Of a stretch of 64,000 nt of DNA, positions 44,350-56,075 are shown in pieces (positions within the stretch are counted from its first letter, which is position 1; each line of letters opens with the position of its first letter). Location of the stretch: positions 1 through 64,000 of the forward strand of contig JABYQN010000011.1 of NCBI GenBank assembly GCA_022606135.1. Direction: 5' to 3'. A program made the translations under genes and the position numbers. The notes under the pieces were generated by a model, which saw nothing but the letters and a program-made list of their open reading frames with translations, was not told the origin of the DNA and made no database searches. Source of the stretch: Fomes fomentarius (Eukaryota > Basidiomycota > Agaricomycetes > Polyporales > Polyporaceae).

Positions 44350-46021
44350 TCAGTTCAAAGATATCTCCTCTGTCTCCCCGACATCATCGTCGAGATCGTT
44401 GGCGCTTCCCAAAGGGCGCTCTTTATCTACTGGCGGAGGCGGAGGCACTTCGACACTCGAAGGCGCAACAACGCCGACAGTTGTGAACTCGGAGTCCGCA
44501 TCTTTCGACGCAGCAGGACCCTCAGATTTTGGTGGAGTCTGAGGCGCTTCTTCATGGGGCGCTGGTTCATGCTCGTCAGCGGACGTGACGGATATAGTGG
44601 GAGGGACAGGAGGAACAGGGGGAGGAGGTTGCGCAGTATTAGGTGACGGGAAGCGGAAGCTTTTGCTCATCGTACCCTTGCGTGTACGACCTGGATGGTC
44701 GTCGTTGTCTTCGTTGTCTTCCTCTTCTGGCACCGGCTCGCGCTCCTCTGGTATCTTTTGCGTGCTTGCGCGCCCTGCCGCTTGGGTCGGGGAGGTAGCG
44801 GGAGGAGACACGGCGGAGACGCGCTGGGGCGGCAGTGACTGGCGGTTTACAGCCTTTTGTTGGGTTGGAGAAGAGGTCGCGCTGCGCTGGGCGAGGCTCG
44901 CTTGGGACATGGATTGAGGGCGGAAGTGTGAGGGTGAGGACGGATTCTCGCCGAGGTAGAAGGGGCGGATGGGCATCATCCTGAATGTGGTCAATCGAGG
45001 AAGGTGGATGAAGAGAGGGAGAACGAATGCTCACTTCTTTTCCGCATGACATGCGAGAACCCATTGGGGCTGAACTACGGGTATGCTGAGCTGGAGTGCC
45101 TTCTGATATTCAACACCAGGACCTGTAACTATGCCGCCCGTGACAGGCGCGGCGCTCGGGGTTGATGCAGGAGTGGTGCAGACAAAGTGTGTGGTATCGA
45201 TTTGAATCTTGTCGCTCCACTTGGCACCCATCTCGCGGAGGGCCATCTTGGCGTTCTCGAGCAGCACGTCGTCTTCCACCGTTCCAAAGCAAACGGAGAT
45301 GCCAGAGGTGTCGGCCATGGTGTGAGTACGTATGCGAAGTAAGTTGGAAGGGTAGACGCCGGCGGTAGTACGGAGGACGAGTTGGAAAGTGTATTCGGTG
45401 TCGAGTTGGAGGCCAGAAACCTTTGTGGATGTGTTGTTCATGGGGGAAGGAATGGCGGCGACGCGCTGACGGTCACGGTAGAGATCAAGGGAGCGTAGCT
45501 TGGCGGTCGCGAGCTCGAGCCGTGGCCATTCGAGGGTGACCGAGGTTTGGGTAACATTGCGAAGCTGGGAGATGGTGGGGAGAGGAAGGGCGGGGGCAAG
45601 GAAGAGACACGCACCTCGAGCTTGGGATTTTCTGGAGTCTGGGTACCAAATGCATCCAGAATATCGTTCTGCAAGTTCCAAAACTCGTTCTCCCTCTTCT
45701 TCTCCTCCGAGACGTTCCTTTGCACGGAGATGTTGACTATAGACCCTGTCGTGACACCCGGGGGGAGGAGGAGGGACGGGAACTCGATGAGATGGGCCCG
45801 CTCGCCGAGGAGGATCTATGAAGAGATGGTGAGGTTAGGACTGCGGAGGAGGGGGATGGGGGATGGGGGATGGGGGACGCTCACGGCCATTCCAGCATCT
45901 TGAGCACACAGCGAGGACTCAGCGGCGGCGAACGAACAGGGAGAACGACGGACGTACCGAGCTTGCCAACGGTGAACATGAAGCTATCGTGCGAGGCGGC
46001 CATCGTGGCAGTCGAGGTCAT
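44350..46021 (-). CDS. CHS5: Exomer subunit Chs5 (chitin synthase export protein)
   Basis: Chs5 is the scaffold of exomer, which carries chitin synthase Chs3 and other cargo from the trans-Golgi to the surface. Small 5' exons give MTSTATMAASHDSFMFTVGK and LDAGMA, then ILLGERAHLIEFPSLLLP and TGSIVNISVQRN, matching the N-terminal dimerisation module. A fibronectin type III domain follows (VTQTSVTLEWPRLELATAK to VSGLQLDTEYTFQLVLRTTA). Next is a BRCT domain: ISVCFGTVEDDVLLENAKMA, TTHFVCTTPAS, VVQPQWVLACHAEKK. The tail after MMPIRPFYLG is Ser/Pro-rich and then acidic, with a PPPPVPPVPP patch, to the stop at 44350. The domain order and tail match fungal Chs5. The start could also be the second Met at 46003. 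It is divergent from the Mediator kinase gene with only 134 bases between starts. Confidence 0.93.
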
Positions 46022-46155
46022 CGTGGAGGAAGGTTAAGGCAACGAGCGCGTCATCGCCACCCGCCCTCGCTGCTGCTGCCTACATAAGTTCGCGCGCGTC
46101 TGGTCAACGTCAACGTCGACCTCCGCGACGATGTGCTCTCTGACCACGGTTTCCG
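46022..46155. promoter_or_regulatory. Compact divergent promoter, CHS5 and SSN3
   Basis: Only 134 bases separate the two start codons, or 152 if CHS5 starts at the second Met. It contains direct AACGTCAACGTCGAC-type repeats near 46108-46122. Confidence 0.55.
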
Positions 46156-47752
46156 ATGCTGGACGAATGCATCCTCGTCACTGATCCTATGCGCGTGTAC
46201 CGCGCCAAGCGCGACGCTGCCCGCAAACGCGTCACAGACAAGTACTCCATCCTCGGCTTCATCTCCTCTGGCACCTACGGTCGCGTCTACAAGGCACAGA
46301 GCAAGGACGCAGACGGTCGCATACACGCTATCAAGAAGTTCAAACCGGACAAGGAGGGCGATGTGGTCACTTACACCGGCATCAGCCAGAGTGCTATCCG
46401 CGAAATTGCAGTCAGTACTAGTACCCGCCACCTCCCTCCTCCCCCATCTCATTCATACTAACATCCAACAGTTGAATAGGGAAATCTCTCACGAAAACGT
46501 CGTCGCTCTCAAAGAGGTTATTCTTGAGGACAAGTCCATCTACATGGTCTTCGACTATGCCGAGCACGACTTCCTCGTACGCCACCTCCTCTCTCTTCTC
46601 TCACAATATATACACACTCAATCTTATCCAGCAAGTGATCCATCACCATTCCCAGACATTACGCAACACCATCCCCATCGCCGTTCTCAAGTCACTCACC
46701 TACCAGCTCTTGAACGGCCTTCTCTACTTGCACGATGCCCACATAATCCATCGCGATCTCAAGCCTGCCAACATCCTCATCACCTCCTCCGGCGTCGTCA
46801 AAATTGGCGACTTGGGCCTTGCTCGCCTCACTCATCAACCTCTACAACCCTTGTTCGCCGGTGACAAGGTTGTCGTAACCATCTGGTACCGCGCGCCGGA
46901 GTTACTACTCGGTGCGAAACACTACAACAAGGCCATCGACATCTGGGCCGTAGGCTGCGTTATGGCCGAGCTCGCCAGTCTCCGACCGATCTTTAAGGGC
47001 GAAGAAGCAAAGCTCGACTCCAAGAAGAACGTCCCATTTCAAAAGGACCAGCTCTTGAAGATCTTCGAGATTCTCGGAACGCCTTCTGGTATGCTGTGCA
47101 TGTCCGTATCTCGCTTGGTTTATATTGTTAACACCCCGTAGAACGTGATTGGGCGAAGATCAAGGACCTTCCTGAATACCAGAGTATGCGGCGTCTCGAC
47201 CAGTAAGACGACGGTCCATATATCTGGCGCAGCATGCTCATTCACTGTCTCCAGCTACAATAACCGTCTTGCGGAATGGAGTCAGTCGCGAGTACGCGAC
47301 TCCGTAGGCTCAGACCTTCTCAGCCATCTCTTCGCCTACGACCCAGACAAGCGTCTAACAGCATCCGAAGCTCTCCAGCACAGGTGGTTCCAGGTCGAGC
47401 CCCTTCCTACGCGCAAGTGTGTGATCATACTCTCTCTTCTTTGACGTGCTCATCTGATGTTCATCTTGCAAGCACATTTGAATCTCTACCTTCGCACAAT
47501 TATCCGCCGCACCGGCGAATCACACAAGACGACGCACCGTCCATGATGCCTATGCAAGCAGGAGGGTCACAAGTGCCCGCTCAGGTGTCACAGGTACAGG
47601 TAACCGCTCACGCGCATCTCTCGCAGCAGCTCTCTCATTCACGTTCGCATTCGAATCGTTCTGCAAAGGCGGGGAGCGCAGCTAGCTTTGCCAGTATGAG
47701 CGGCGGAGGGAACGTGGCTGGTGCGTCTCGCAAGAAGCCGAGGCTAGGATGA
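46156..47752 (+). CDS. SSN3: Cyclin-dependent kinase 8 of the Mediator kinase module (Ssn3/Srb10)
   Basis: A CMGC kinase that, with cyclin C, phosphorylates RNA polymerase II machinery and transcription factors. It starts [20 protein letters not shown]. The Gly loop is [14 protein letters not shown] and the catalytic Lys is in [13 protein letters not shown]. The C-helix region [19 protein letters not shown] replaces PSTAIRE and is typical of CDK8. Next come the hinge [11 protein letters not shown], the catalytic loop [13 protein letters not shown], a DLG motif in [10 protein letters not shown] instead of [21 protein letters not shown], and the CDK8 insert with [21 protein letters not shown]. 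Later exons give [35 protein letters not shown] and a Gln/Ser/His-rich tail ending SRKKPRLG. At least five short introns. Length fits fungal Ssn3. Confidence 0.94.
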
Positions 47753-47859
47753 ATTGTGATGGTGGTTCAGCCTGATCGAGCGTGACTTCAACCAACTGTA
47801 TCTATCTAGCGTGGCGTTGTATCATACATGTTTCTGTTGAAAATGCGAATGCGATCTGA

Positions 47860-50392
47860 TCATCCACAGTACATGTCCATCGGACATCCGACACTAGTGC
47901 CCTTCGCTGAACCCGCCACTCCGGCGATCTGTAAGACGGCATTCGCAATCCCTCCAAGTCCTTCCCCAGCAATCATCCCAGCCGCAACCGCGTAGCAATA
48001 CATCACCGCGCCCGCCGGCCAGTACTTGCGCCATACCGATACAACGATACTCCCAAAGAGCATCGCCATCGGGTACGTGCACAACGGACCCAAGATGAAC
48101 GCTATACCCACGGCGTTCCAGTTCGGGAACCACTCTCGCCTCTCGGGGCGAACGAAGCGATACTTTACGACGGTCGACACGATCGTGAATGCCCCGAGGC
48201 ATATAGCAGTGATTCCAGATGAGCGCGGGATGGGGAGCGACGGCGAGGAGACTGCGATGGACACTGCGCGCCAGGCGCCGACGTCGGGAGCGGGGAAGGC
48301 GCAGGTGGACGTTGTGAGGGTGTTGATGCAGGGATACGCCTTCACGAAGACGATGTACATCCCTGCAGAAAGAAAGACCGAGACCAGGGCTCCACAACAT
48401 TGTGCGTAGAGCTGTACGCGTGGAGATGCACCGAGAAGGTGTGTGGTCTTGAGATCACCTATTCATCGCGTAATGTCAAGCTAAGTCCTGTCCGCATCAT
48501 GAGTGGTAGGAGACTGACTCAGCATGTCGGCGACCTGTTCGGACGCAGCAAGAGTGATCATGCCTGTGAGCCCATTGTTCAGCTGGTTCGCCGCTGGTGC
48601 CAAGCCCGTGCCCTTCGAAACACCTCCAAAGACGAGCTGAGCGAAGTTGCCGAGGGTTGTCACAGGGTTCACAGACACGCGTCCTGAGCATTCTGCTCCT
48701 ACGAGAGAGAAGAGGAAGGAGAACAAGATGGCGAGCAGGGTTAGGCCTGCATTCTGTCCGAACTGAAAGCGCATGACGAGCATGGTGAGGACGATGCCAA
48801 CCATGAGTCCCCCAGACCACATCCACCAAGGCGTCTGCTCGTGTGTAGGAACGGGGTCATGGAAGTCGTCGATCTTCTCTACGAAAGACTCCTCTAGTTG
48901 ATGACGGTTCCGCCTGCCAAGGAATGCTTTGACTTTCTGCCCGGCAGGGTTCATTGCCAACGCAATGCTTCTCGCGACTGCGCCACCGTTGCTTGCGATC
49001 TCTGCCAGACTCGCGCACAAAAGGATAGCGCATCCAGGCCAGATCATCCAGTACTTCGGAGAAGGTGCGTTGACCGGGTCTTCGAGTACCATATTGGCGT
49101 AGTTGACGTACTCCGGGAAGGCGCCATTGCTTGAGGCAGGACTTGCGAACGCGCGATTGGTGGCGACCAACGCGGGCCCGATGACAGCCCACGCAAGTGC
49201 GGAACCGCCGACGAAGGATATGGAGGAGTTCATGGGTACAAGGAAGCCCACGCCGATGAAGGCAGGCGTCCATTCCCATATCCAGCCCTACCGGCGTGTA
49301 CAAGGTCAGATTGTCTTGCCTTGTGAATACCATATACGGAACACAGACCCAATTCTCAGCTGCGATGATCCATTTCCAGCCAGCCTTGTAGAACCACCAC
49401 CCGATATGCCAGTCCCACATGATCCCCGGGGCATACTGACTGGTGATACGCCAGAGGACGGCGAGGAGGAAGGAGGCGATCAATGCAAGAGTCTTCTTGC
49501 GCGCAGTCGCAGCAGCATTACGGCCTACATGGAGGGAGCGGATGGTGTATGCGGCTGCGACAGCACTGGGGAATGTGAGCTTGAGCTTGAGGATGTAGAG
49601 GCGACGGAGAGGCATCGTAAAGAATATCCCGACGTATGCACAGCATAGCGTGAAGGTGATTAATCGACTATGTAGTACACTATCAGCTAGTTCAGCGCCG
49701 CATATGTTGTTGAGGGCTACGTACCCAAAATCCTGACTAGGGTCATCGCCAAGCAGTCCGAGCTGATAGGCTGCTGGGAATCCGGACGTAAACAACAGCC
49801 CAAGCGATCCTGCGGCCTATCCAGCTTAGTATGAGCACTTGTTAGTATGTCTCAGATTGGATGTTTTACGTACCGTAGCTGCACTCTGGCAGCAGACATT
49901 CTCCTTTGGCCCAAAGTAACCGCCGCCGAGGTGTTCTGGCAGAGCCCTCGAGAGTGGCTTGAGAATGGCGAAGCCGAATATGGACCCAAAGAGAGACGCC
50001 CCGAAAGTCCATCCGGTTTTGAGCCCGAGATAGATGCTACGCAAGATATCAGCTCGATATATGGCTCAAATAAGGTAGACTAACTTGCTGGCCGATATAA
50101 TTGCGCCAAGAGCACAGCCGACCAGAACTGCACGAAGGGTGAATTGCGGTCCTTCGTTCGGTGCGTCTGGATCGACAGGGAAGGGATCAACCGTGCCGAG
50201 GTCAGGAAGCTGATCTTGACTGTCGCCTGATATCGAGCTGAGGATCTGCTCCAGTGTCGTCTTTGCCAGTTTGTCTGAGTCTATGCTTTTCTTCTCGATT
50301 TCGAGCGTATTCGGGTGGCGCTCCGAGTCAACCGCAGTCTCCTCGATGTGGGAGGTGGCGTGAGGGTGTAGGGGTTGTACCCCGAGCAACAT
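47860..50392 (-). CDS. Oligopeptide transporter, OPT superfamily
   Basis: A proton-coupled transporter with 12-16 membrane segments. The hydrophilic start MLLGVQPLHPHATSHIEE leads to FTLRAVLVGCALGAIISAS. An intron then joins NIYLGLKTGWTFGASLFGSI, the family's signature block. Further blocks are PEHLGGGYFGPKENVC, QSAATAAGSLGLLFTSGFPA, LKLKLTFPSAVAAAYTIRSL, GIMWDWHIGWWFYKAGWKWI, GVGFLVPMNSSISFVGGSAL, YWMIWPGCAILLCASLAEI, GAECSGRVSVNPVTTLGNFA and DLKTTHLLGASPRVQLYAQ. The end is WPAGAVMYCYAVAAGMIAGEG and MDMYCG. Several introns are handled by eye. NPVTTLG and the overall pattern place it with the fungal OPT/YSL-related group; the substrate may be a peptide or metal chelate. It is convergent with SSN3, 107 bases apart. 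Confidence 0.92.
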
Positions 50393-50839
50393 GACAATCA
50401 AGGCTCTGAACTTCGTCTAGGACACAGCTCATGATCAGAGAGTCGTAACCTATATAACTGGGATGCTATTAGTTAGAGAGATAAGGCGGTATGCCGTTGG
50501 ATAGCGGACGGCTCGCCGTCGAGTCGAGGCTAGCAGGCGATAAGAGTTTTTTCTGAGCTGCCAGAGAGGAGATAATCATGGGTGCCGGCATGAAGCTTCT
50601 GGACGCTGTAGCCTGTGGGAGATGTGGCATGTGTCATGATAGCTATTCCGGGACGCTGCGACATAAGTCCGCCTGATATCGTTCAGACATGCGTGGAACG
50701 GGTCGGCTTCCGCAGAAATGTACCAGGATGTCGGGGATCCGAATGTCCAGCTGATGAAGTTGCAAAACGATAGACTAAGACCGCCCTGTGCACACCTTCA
50801 GCGCTTGATCCGTCGCGCCTCCGACTTCGTCAAATTCAC
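50393..50839. other. Intergenic, OPT gene 5' region
   Basis: About 450 bases with no gene seen. It holds the OPT promoter and the 3' flank of the uncharacterised minus-strand gene. Confidence 0.5.
50452..50457 (-). promoter_or_regulatory. Candidate TATA box of the OPT gene
   Basis: TATATA about 60-65 bases upstream of the ATG at 50392. Spacing is short but plausible for a fungal promoter. Confidence 0.4.
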
Positions 50840-51524
50840 TCATCGTTCGCTTCGTCTCACCACCCACTCAAGGCTGAGCTATGGAATATTCATCATGAGC
50901 CATCGGCATATGTAGAGTGGAGGAGAGGGCGAAAGGATACGAACCTTGTTCCAAGACATGACACCGAACTTGCGCAAGAGTCTGTCATCTAGTGCAGTGT
51001 AACTATGGGATATCAGTGTATGCGGCATGACAACTCCAACAGCGAATCTCAACTCACAAGTTGCGAGAGGTGTCTAAGGAGAACCCGCGGAACGGCTGCG
51101 TCTCAACGTCAGTGATTTGACAACGGCACAGTAAGAGGAGACGTATAAAGCAAGGTTCGTCTGCAATCTCGATATCACCGTTGAGCATGTACTGGATACC
51201 TTGACACTGACAGTCGTACCAGAACTGCTCAAAGTAGGTAAGCCCACGAAACAGGCCCCACGTCGGGTTCGCCCTGATGATAGCATCGGATGTGAAATAG
51301 GCAGCGAGCTCCCGCCCTGGGAGTCGATCGGCTGGTTTGTTTCTTCTGCGATGCTCTGAAGCGGGCGTGAGCAAGGTCAGGACGTGAGCCCTGGGTAACA
51401 ATTGCAGGTCTGCGGAGCCGCGTCCCAGGATGAGTCTCTCGAATGCATTGGTGACGAGCATAGCTTGAGTGCGCGCGACGGCGGAGGCTATGTCAAGAGG
51501 GGGATGCTGGATTTCCAGCTTCAA
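50840..51524 (-). CDS. Uncharacterised spliced protein, 5' end not resolved
   Basis: No family recognised. The main exon (51061-51524) reads EIQHPPLDIASAVARTQAML, FERLILGRGSADLQLLPR, RAHVLTLLTPASEHRRRNKP, AAYFTSDAIIRANPTWGLF and FIRLLLLCRCQITDVETQ. A GTGAGT..TAG intron then gives YTALDDRLLRKFGVMSWNK, and a second intron (GTTCGT..TAG) gives LSLEWVVRRSER with a stop at 50840-50842. The clean phase through both introns and the protein-like composition argue that this is a real gene. Upstream, frames such as LWDFDTDDTTLSCFAAGRCD (minus, up to about 51751) may be 5' exons, but no join could be fixed, so the true start may lie between 51525 and 51840. No signal peptide or catalytic motif can be assigned. 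Confidence 0.5.
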
Positions 51525-53131
51525 AGTGGTGGAGCAAGCAAAAGAGTTGGGCTGCGACGATGATCCAGTGTCGCAACATGATAACCTGAGGAATGAGATC
51601 TAACCTCGCTCCTCGAATTGATTATACGGACCCTGCCAAGCGCTATGGGCAGACGGAAGCAGTAAAAGATACAAGCATTGGGAGGGTCACAACGCCCAGC
51701 AGCAAAGCAGGATAGTGTGGTGTCGTCGGTGTCGAAGTCCCAGAGTAACATTGTGCAGCGGGCGTGGGTTCGAATTTTTCTCTGAGCTTGCTCGGGACGC
51801 GACTCGCTAGCAAGAGAAGTTCACAAGAAATGTGCATACGTATCCCCTATCCTTTGATGACACGTCGTTCGGCCTCGGGCACCCATACGATCTGTCCAGA
51901 GTCACAACAGCGGAAACGTCTTATCCCCACAGTGTACAACTCCTTCGGGTCCGCAACATGCTCCTCCTTGCGATTCTTGAATGCGCAGAGTCGGTTGACC
52001 GAACACGGGAAGGAGAGCAAAACGCGGCGGGCGTACCTTCAGACGAATGCACGTACGGTACTGATGTGCGATCAGTTCCGTCAACAAACGTGCAACCGTG
52101 AGTTTTCCTCGAGGCGCGTGGAGTCGGTGTATACAAGGGGTTGTCCCATGGGGAAACTAACGATAACAACGATCTGTCAGTCAGTTCTCGATACACGCCG
52201 GGATGACAGAGCACCATCTATGGGAGAGGGTCGGTTACCCGAAGGACATCATCAGCGCCGACTCTTGAAACTGTAGTTCCCACTTCACCTCCACTGACGG
52301 TGCTGTTTGCGAGAAAACATTTTCATACTCTTGCTCCGCGTCGGAAACCGGATGGAGTCCGCTGGATGGACGCCATGAGTCGAGGTTCCGCCCCATCCCC
52401 CCACGCTCGACGCATCAAGGCATCCTCTTGCATCACCGTCAGACACAGGTCAGACACTTGCTGTGACACGCCGATATCCCACCTCGGGTTTTCCACATCG
52501 TCGGACAGAGTATATTCTTCGCGTTGGAGAGACGGTGACATTGGATGAGAAGACATATGGCACGGCGCGCCACTTGCTACCTCGACCTGGTCAACATCCA
52601 CACCATTTTACATCTGCAAATGTCGCATGGCGTATTATTCCCTTTGATTATTGACTGATCGTTCAACGATAGCGTTTGAGCCCGCCACTTGCAAACTTAG
52701 TCAACTCCTCGGCGAATGCACCCTGAGGTAAATCCGAACAACGTACCACTATGTACATTCCATCGTCCGGACACTGGTGGCTTCAAACATAAACATTGCA
52801 TTCGATGATGGTAGCATGAATATACGCCAGGCCGATGAATGTACACATCAACTGCATTCCTGAGTTTGGGCCCAAAGCCCATCCACAAGCGGGTGTAGGT
52901 GAAGAATTAAAACGAAGTTGATGAAAATCAATATATGCCCCATTTCCCCTAGCCATCAACCACGAAAGTAGGATGATGTAGTGAATAAGAGGCAAGCCCA
53001 GAGATCACGACGAAGGCACACACACACACATAGACCATGCTTACCAGACGCATCGCAGCACACAAGCATGTACAGGACCAACAACGATGCTCGTGTTGGT
53101 GATGGGGCGTGAGTAGTATACATATAGACGA
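51525..53131. other. 1.6 kb with no firm gene; includes (CA)7
   Basis: Part may be 5' exons of the minus-strand gene ending at 50840. From about 51850 to 53130 I see no conserved coding sequence on either strand. A CA dinucleotide run occupies 53017-53030. The last 100 bases are the L10 3' flank. Confidence 0.45.
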
Positions 53132-53953
53132 TCACGCGCGGAGCTGGGCACGGAGGTTGTTCTCGAGGTTGCCCCTGGGGCGAATGTACTGAACATATGC
53201 ACCATCCCTGGAAGGGCGTGTGATGAACAGCAAGGACAAATTAGAGCAAGATATGGGACTTACTGCAACACGCGCTTGTCCTCCTTGAGCTTGAGGTAGT
53301 CCTCACGGTTGACGTTGGTGAAGCCCCACTTGCGAGAGACGATAATCTTCTGACGACCGGGGAACTTGTAACGGGCACGGCGAAGAGCTTCCTGGACAAC
53401 AGAAGCGTTCTGATCCTTGGTGCGAACAGAGAGGATGATCTGGCCGATGTTGACGCGGGCAACAGTGCCGTAGGGCTTACCCCAAGCACCACGCATACCA
53501 GTCTGAAGACTGGAAAAAGAGAAGTGTTGAGGGGGAAGGGGAGTAGAGTGATGGAAGGATATACGAAGACGTACCGATCAGCACCGGCGCAGGACAACAT
53601 CTTGTTGATACGGAGAACGTGGAAGGGGTGTACGCGGACTCTCAAGTGGAAGGAGTCCTTGCCAGATGTCTTGGTAACATACTTGTTGGCGCAGATACGT
53701 GCAGCCTCCAGAGCCTCGCTAGAAAGCTGCTCGTACTCGTCGGATACAAGATGGCAACAGTAGGGGAACTCGTCGACGGAGGCACGCTTGCGGCCGAGAT
53801 CAAAGATACGAATCTGGGGACAAGCGGTGAGAATTTGGAGGGATTGGGATGGAGGTGACAAACCTTGGAGTCAGGGACACCGCGGTTGTAGCGGGACTTG
53901 GGGTAGGGCTTGTTCTTGCAGTAGCGGTAGCAACGGGCGGGACGGCGACCCAT
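53132..53953 (-). CDS. RPL10: 60S ribosomal protein L10 (uL16)
   Basis: A large-subunit ribosomal protein near the peptidyl transferase centre and needed for final 60S maturation. The first exon (53864-53953) encodes exactly 30 residues beginning [20 protein letters not shown]. Next is [55 protein letters not shown] and LSCAGADR. An intron then joins [45 protein letters not shown] and [19 protein letters not shown] last exon gives [20 protein letters not shown] and a stop at 53132-53134. Total is about 220 residues, as in yeast. Four exons; the first intron uses a GTTTGT donor. Confidence 0.97.
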
Positions 53954-55141
53954 GATGGATTATCTGAGTAGGGTGTGAGCGTCATCCGGACTGGTAGAGA
54001 GCCATCCATCGTCGTGCGACAGCATTTCCGAGGAGAAAACGAGGCTGTGGGACGGGGAGAACAGGATACTTACAGTGTTGGATGGATGGTGGGGGCTGGG
54101 ACGGGGACGGCGAGCACTCGTCCTTTTGACTGAGGCTGGTGGGAGATGACAAACGTCCAAGCTGAGTAACCCGCAGCCGCCAGCGCTTGGATAGGCGCTG
54201 GAGCACACGGCTATCGGCTCCGTGTTGTTACTGACTTGTCCTGGAACTTGGAAGTGTCGTCGACGAGCAATATTAATATATATGACGCGCACACAGCCTC
54301 AATGAATGATGAAACGCCGGACAATAATGGCAGCAAACAAATACTTACAAGCATACGGACCCCCGGCCAAGGAGACGCCCGGATCTTCCCCTTTCGGGAA
54401 GTCCCCGGCCAACGTAGATTTAGACATTCCTCTGCAAAGTCTGCATTCTCCTGCATGGCTTACAGGTACAGGTAAAGTATACTCGAGTGTGTGGTTGTGG
54501 TGGTATAGTGCCAAGGAGATGGTTGCAATGACTAGGTCTAATATGTAAGTAAGTATGAAGCACGACGTCCAACCCCTCACTGATTGTCGGATGGGAAGGA
54601 GCCTCAGGCTGGTCAAGATAGGATCGAGCTTCAGATTCCACTTGTACGTACGTATACAAACACGGCTTTCGTCGTCTGCTTCATGTCGACCAATGAATGA
54701 ATACATCCTCGCCCTCCCTGAAGCCATTTTCTCTTCGTGATTCTCACCGCGCCTTCGCGGGATCGCACCCACCGGCCTTCACGTCTTCTCGTAAACTTTC
54801 TTGCACCGTACTCAATCTTGCTCGTCAGCCTGCCGCACTCGTCAACCTCTCTCCTTCATCTTCCCCACTTTTGCTCCGCCCACGTGTATTCATTTCCCGC
54901 TCATTTGCCTTGGCCAGGGCCCCTCCTGCTCAATTCTCCTTCTTCGTATTTCCACGCTGCAGCGTGCCTTTCATATCGCTCACATACATCTCTCTCAGCC
55001 CGGCCTAGATATGCGACCGATGATCCCCGCTCAGTGCACCGAGCTCCCCTCATAAGCCGTCACAGCTCCAGCTCCAGCTCCCGTCGCCCGCCGCCCCCGT
55101 CTCTACCTCTACCATCTCTCCACCCTAGCTTCCCACTACCA
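53954..55141. other. 1.2 kb divergent region, L10 promoter and leader of the Cys-rich protein gene
   Basis: No further gene is seen. The proximal 300 bases upstream of L10 are C+T-rich on the minus strand, as is common for fungal ribosomal-protein leaders. From 54770 to 55140 the plus strand is strongly pyrimidine-rich (many CTC, TCTCC and CCGCC runs), likely the promoter and leader of the gene starting at 55142. Confidence 0.5.
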
Positions 55142-55567
55142 ATGTACTATCCACAGCGCCCGGTCAATGCATATTATCCCCGCCCTGTTTCCCCCGTCAT
55201 GTCCATGTCCCCCGTCTATACCCCCGGCAGCTATGCAGGAAGCTACTATGACCATTGTCCGGATCTCGTTCACTTCTCCACCATCGCTCTAATCCTTCTT
55301 CTTCAGCTCCAGAAATGCGCATCGTACCGCTCTACACGCAATACGCACAGCCCCTGCCTCAGCCCACGATGATCTACCGCCAGCCGCCAGTGCTCTACAA
55401 CCGACTCGTCTATCGTCAAAATCAGTCCTGTTGCAGTACCCCGTGCTGCGACGATATCTGCTGTGACCGCTGCTGCGACGAGTGCTGCGGGTCAGTCCGT
55501 TCCCTGTCCTGTCCTGTCCTCCCGAACTCGCTAACCTGGGCGTATTAGACCGCATTGTTGCTGTTAG
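55142..55567 (+). CDS. Small Tyr/Pro-rich protein with Cys-pair tail
   Basis: A protein of about 105 residues in three exons. Exon 1 (55142-55256) starts MYYPQRPVNAYYPRPVSPVM and ends YYDH. Intron 55257-55306 has GTCCGG..CAG. Exon 2 (55307-55490) reads SPEMRIVPLYTQYAQPLPQP, then MIYRQPPVLYNRLVYRQNQ and the Cys-rich block SCCSTPCCDDICCDRCCDE. Intron 55491-55548 follows, and a 19-nt last exon gives PHCCC and TAG at 55565-55567. The tail thus has 13 Cys in under 30 residues, spaced CC-x3-CC-x3-CC-x2-CC-x2-CC-x3-CCC. The Pro/Tyr head plus Cys tail resembles CYSTM-type or palmitoylated membrane-tethered small proteins. A metal-binding role is the other option. No family is assigned with certainty. 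Confidence 0.65.
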
Positions 55568-56075
55568 AACCCTCTCCACTATCGTTCGGTACACGTACAC
55601 CTCTCCGTCTGTCTACCCACGACAACCACTCTTCTTTATCGCTATCATCATCCTATACCCGCGTTCATCTGGCGAAATTCGGTCTCCTCTTCCTCTAGGG
55701 CAATCAAAAGCATTCCGTGTATTTTTAAACTGGCATACGTAGCTATAGACCATATCTCATCATAATCGAGCCTGCGCCGTGTCCGGAACGATCTCGCCCT
55801 CATATATAGATTGCATCGTGAGTAGCGCGCAGCATACAAGTATGTCATTGGGTGGTATGTTCAATGATCACATCTCATCACTTAGCTGATTACCACTCGA
55901 TAACATGGGTAAATATCCGATTCATATGCTACGTGATGAACATATATGTACAATGCAGTTGTTGAACATAGCGAGTGATTGAGAATGTTGACGGTCCGTG
56001 CCCAGAACGTCTGTGGAACCATTAGCAGGCGGAAATCACCATCACACCGTGCGACGCGATGTCGCCCTCCAAAAC
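55568..56075. other. Intergenic between convergent genes
   Basis: About 510 bases, A+T-richer than the flanking exons, no gene seen. It holds the 3' ends of the Cys-tail gene and the SPT21-like gene. Confidence 0.5.
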
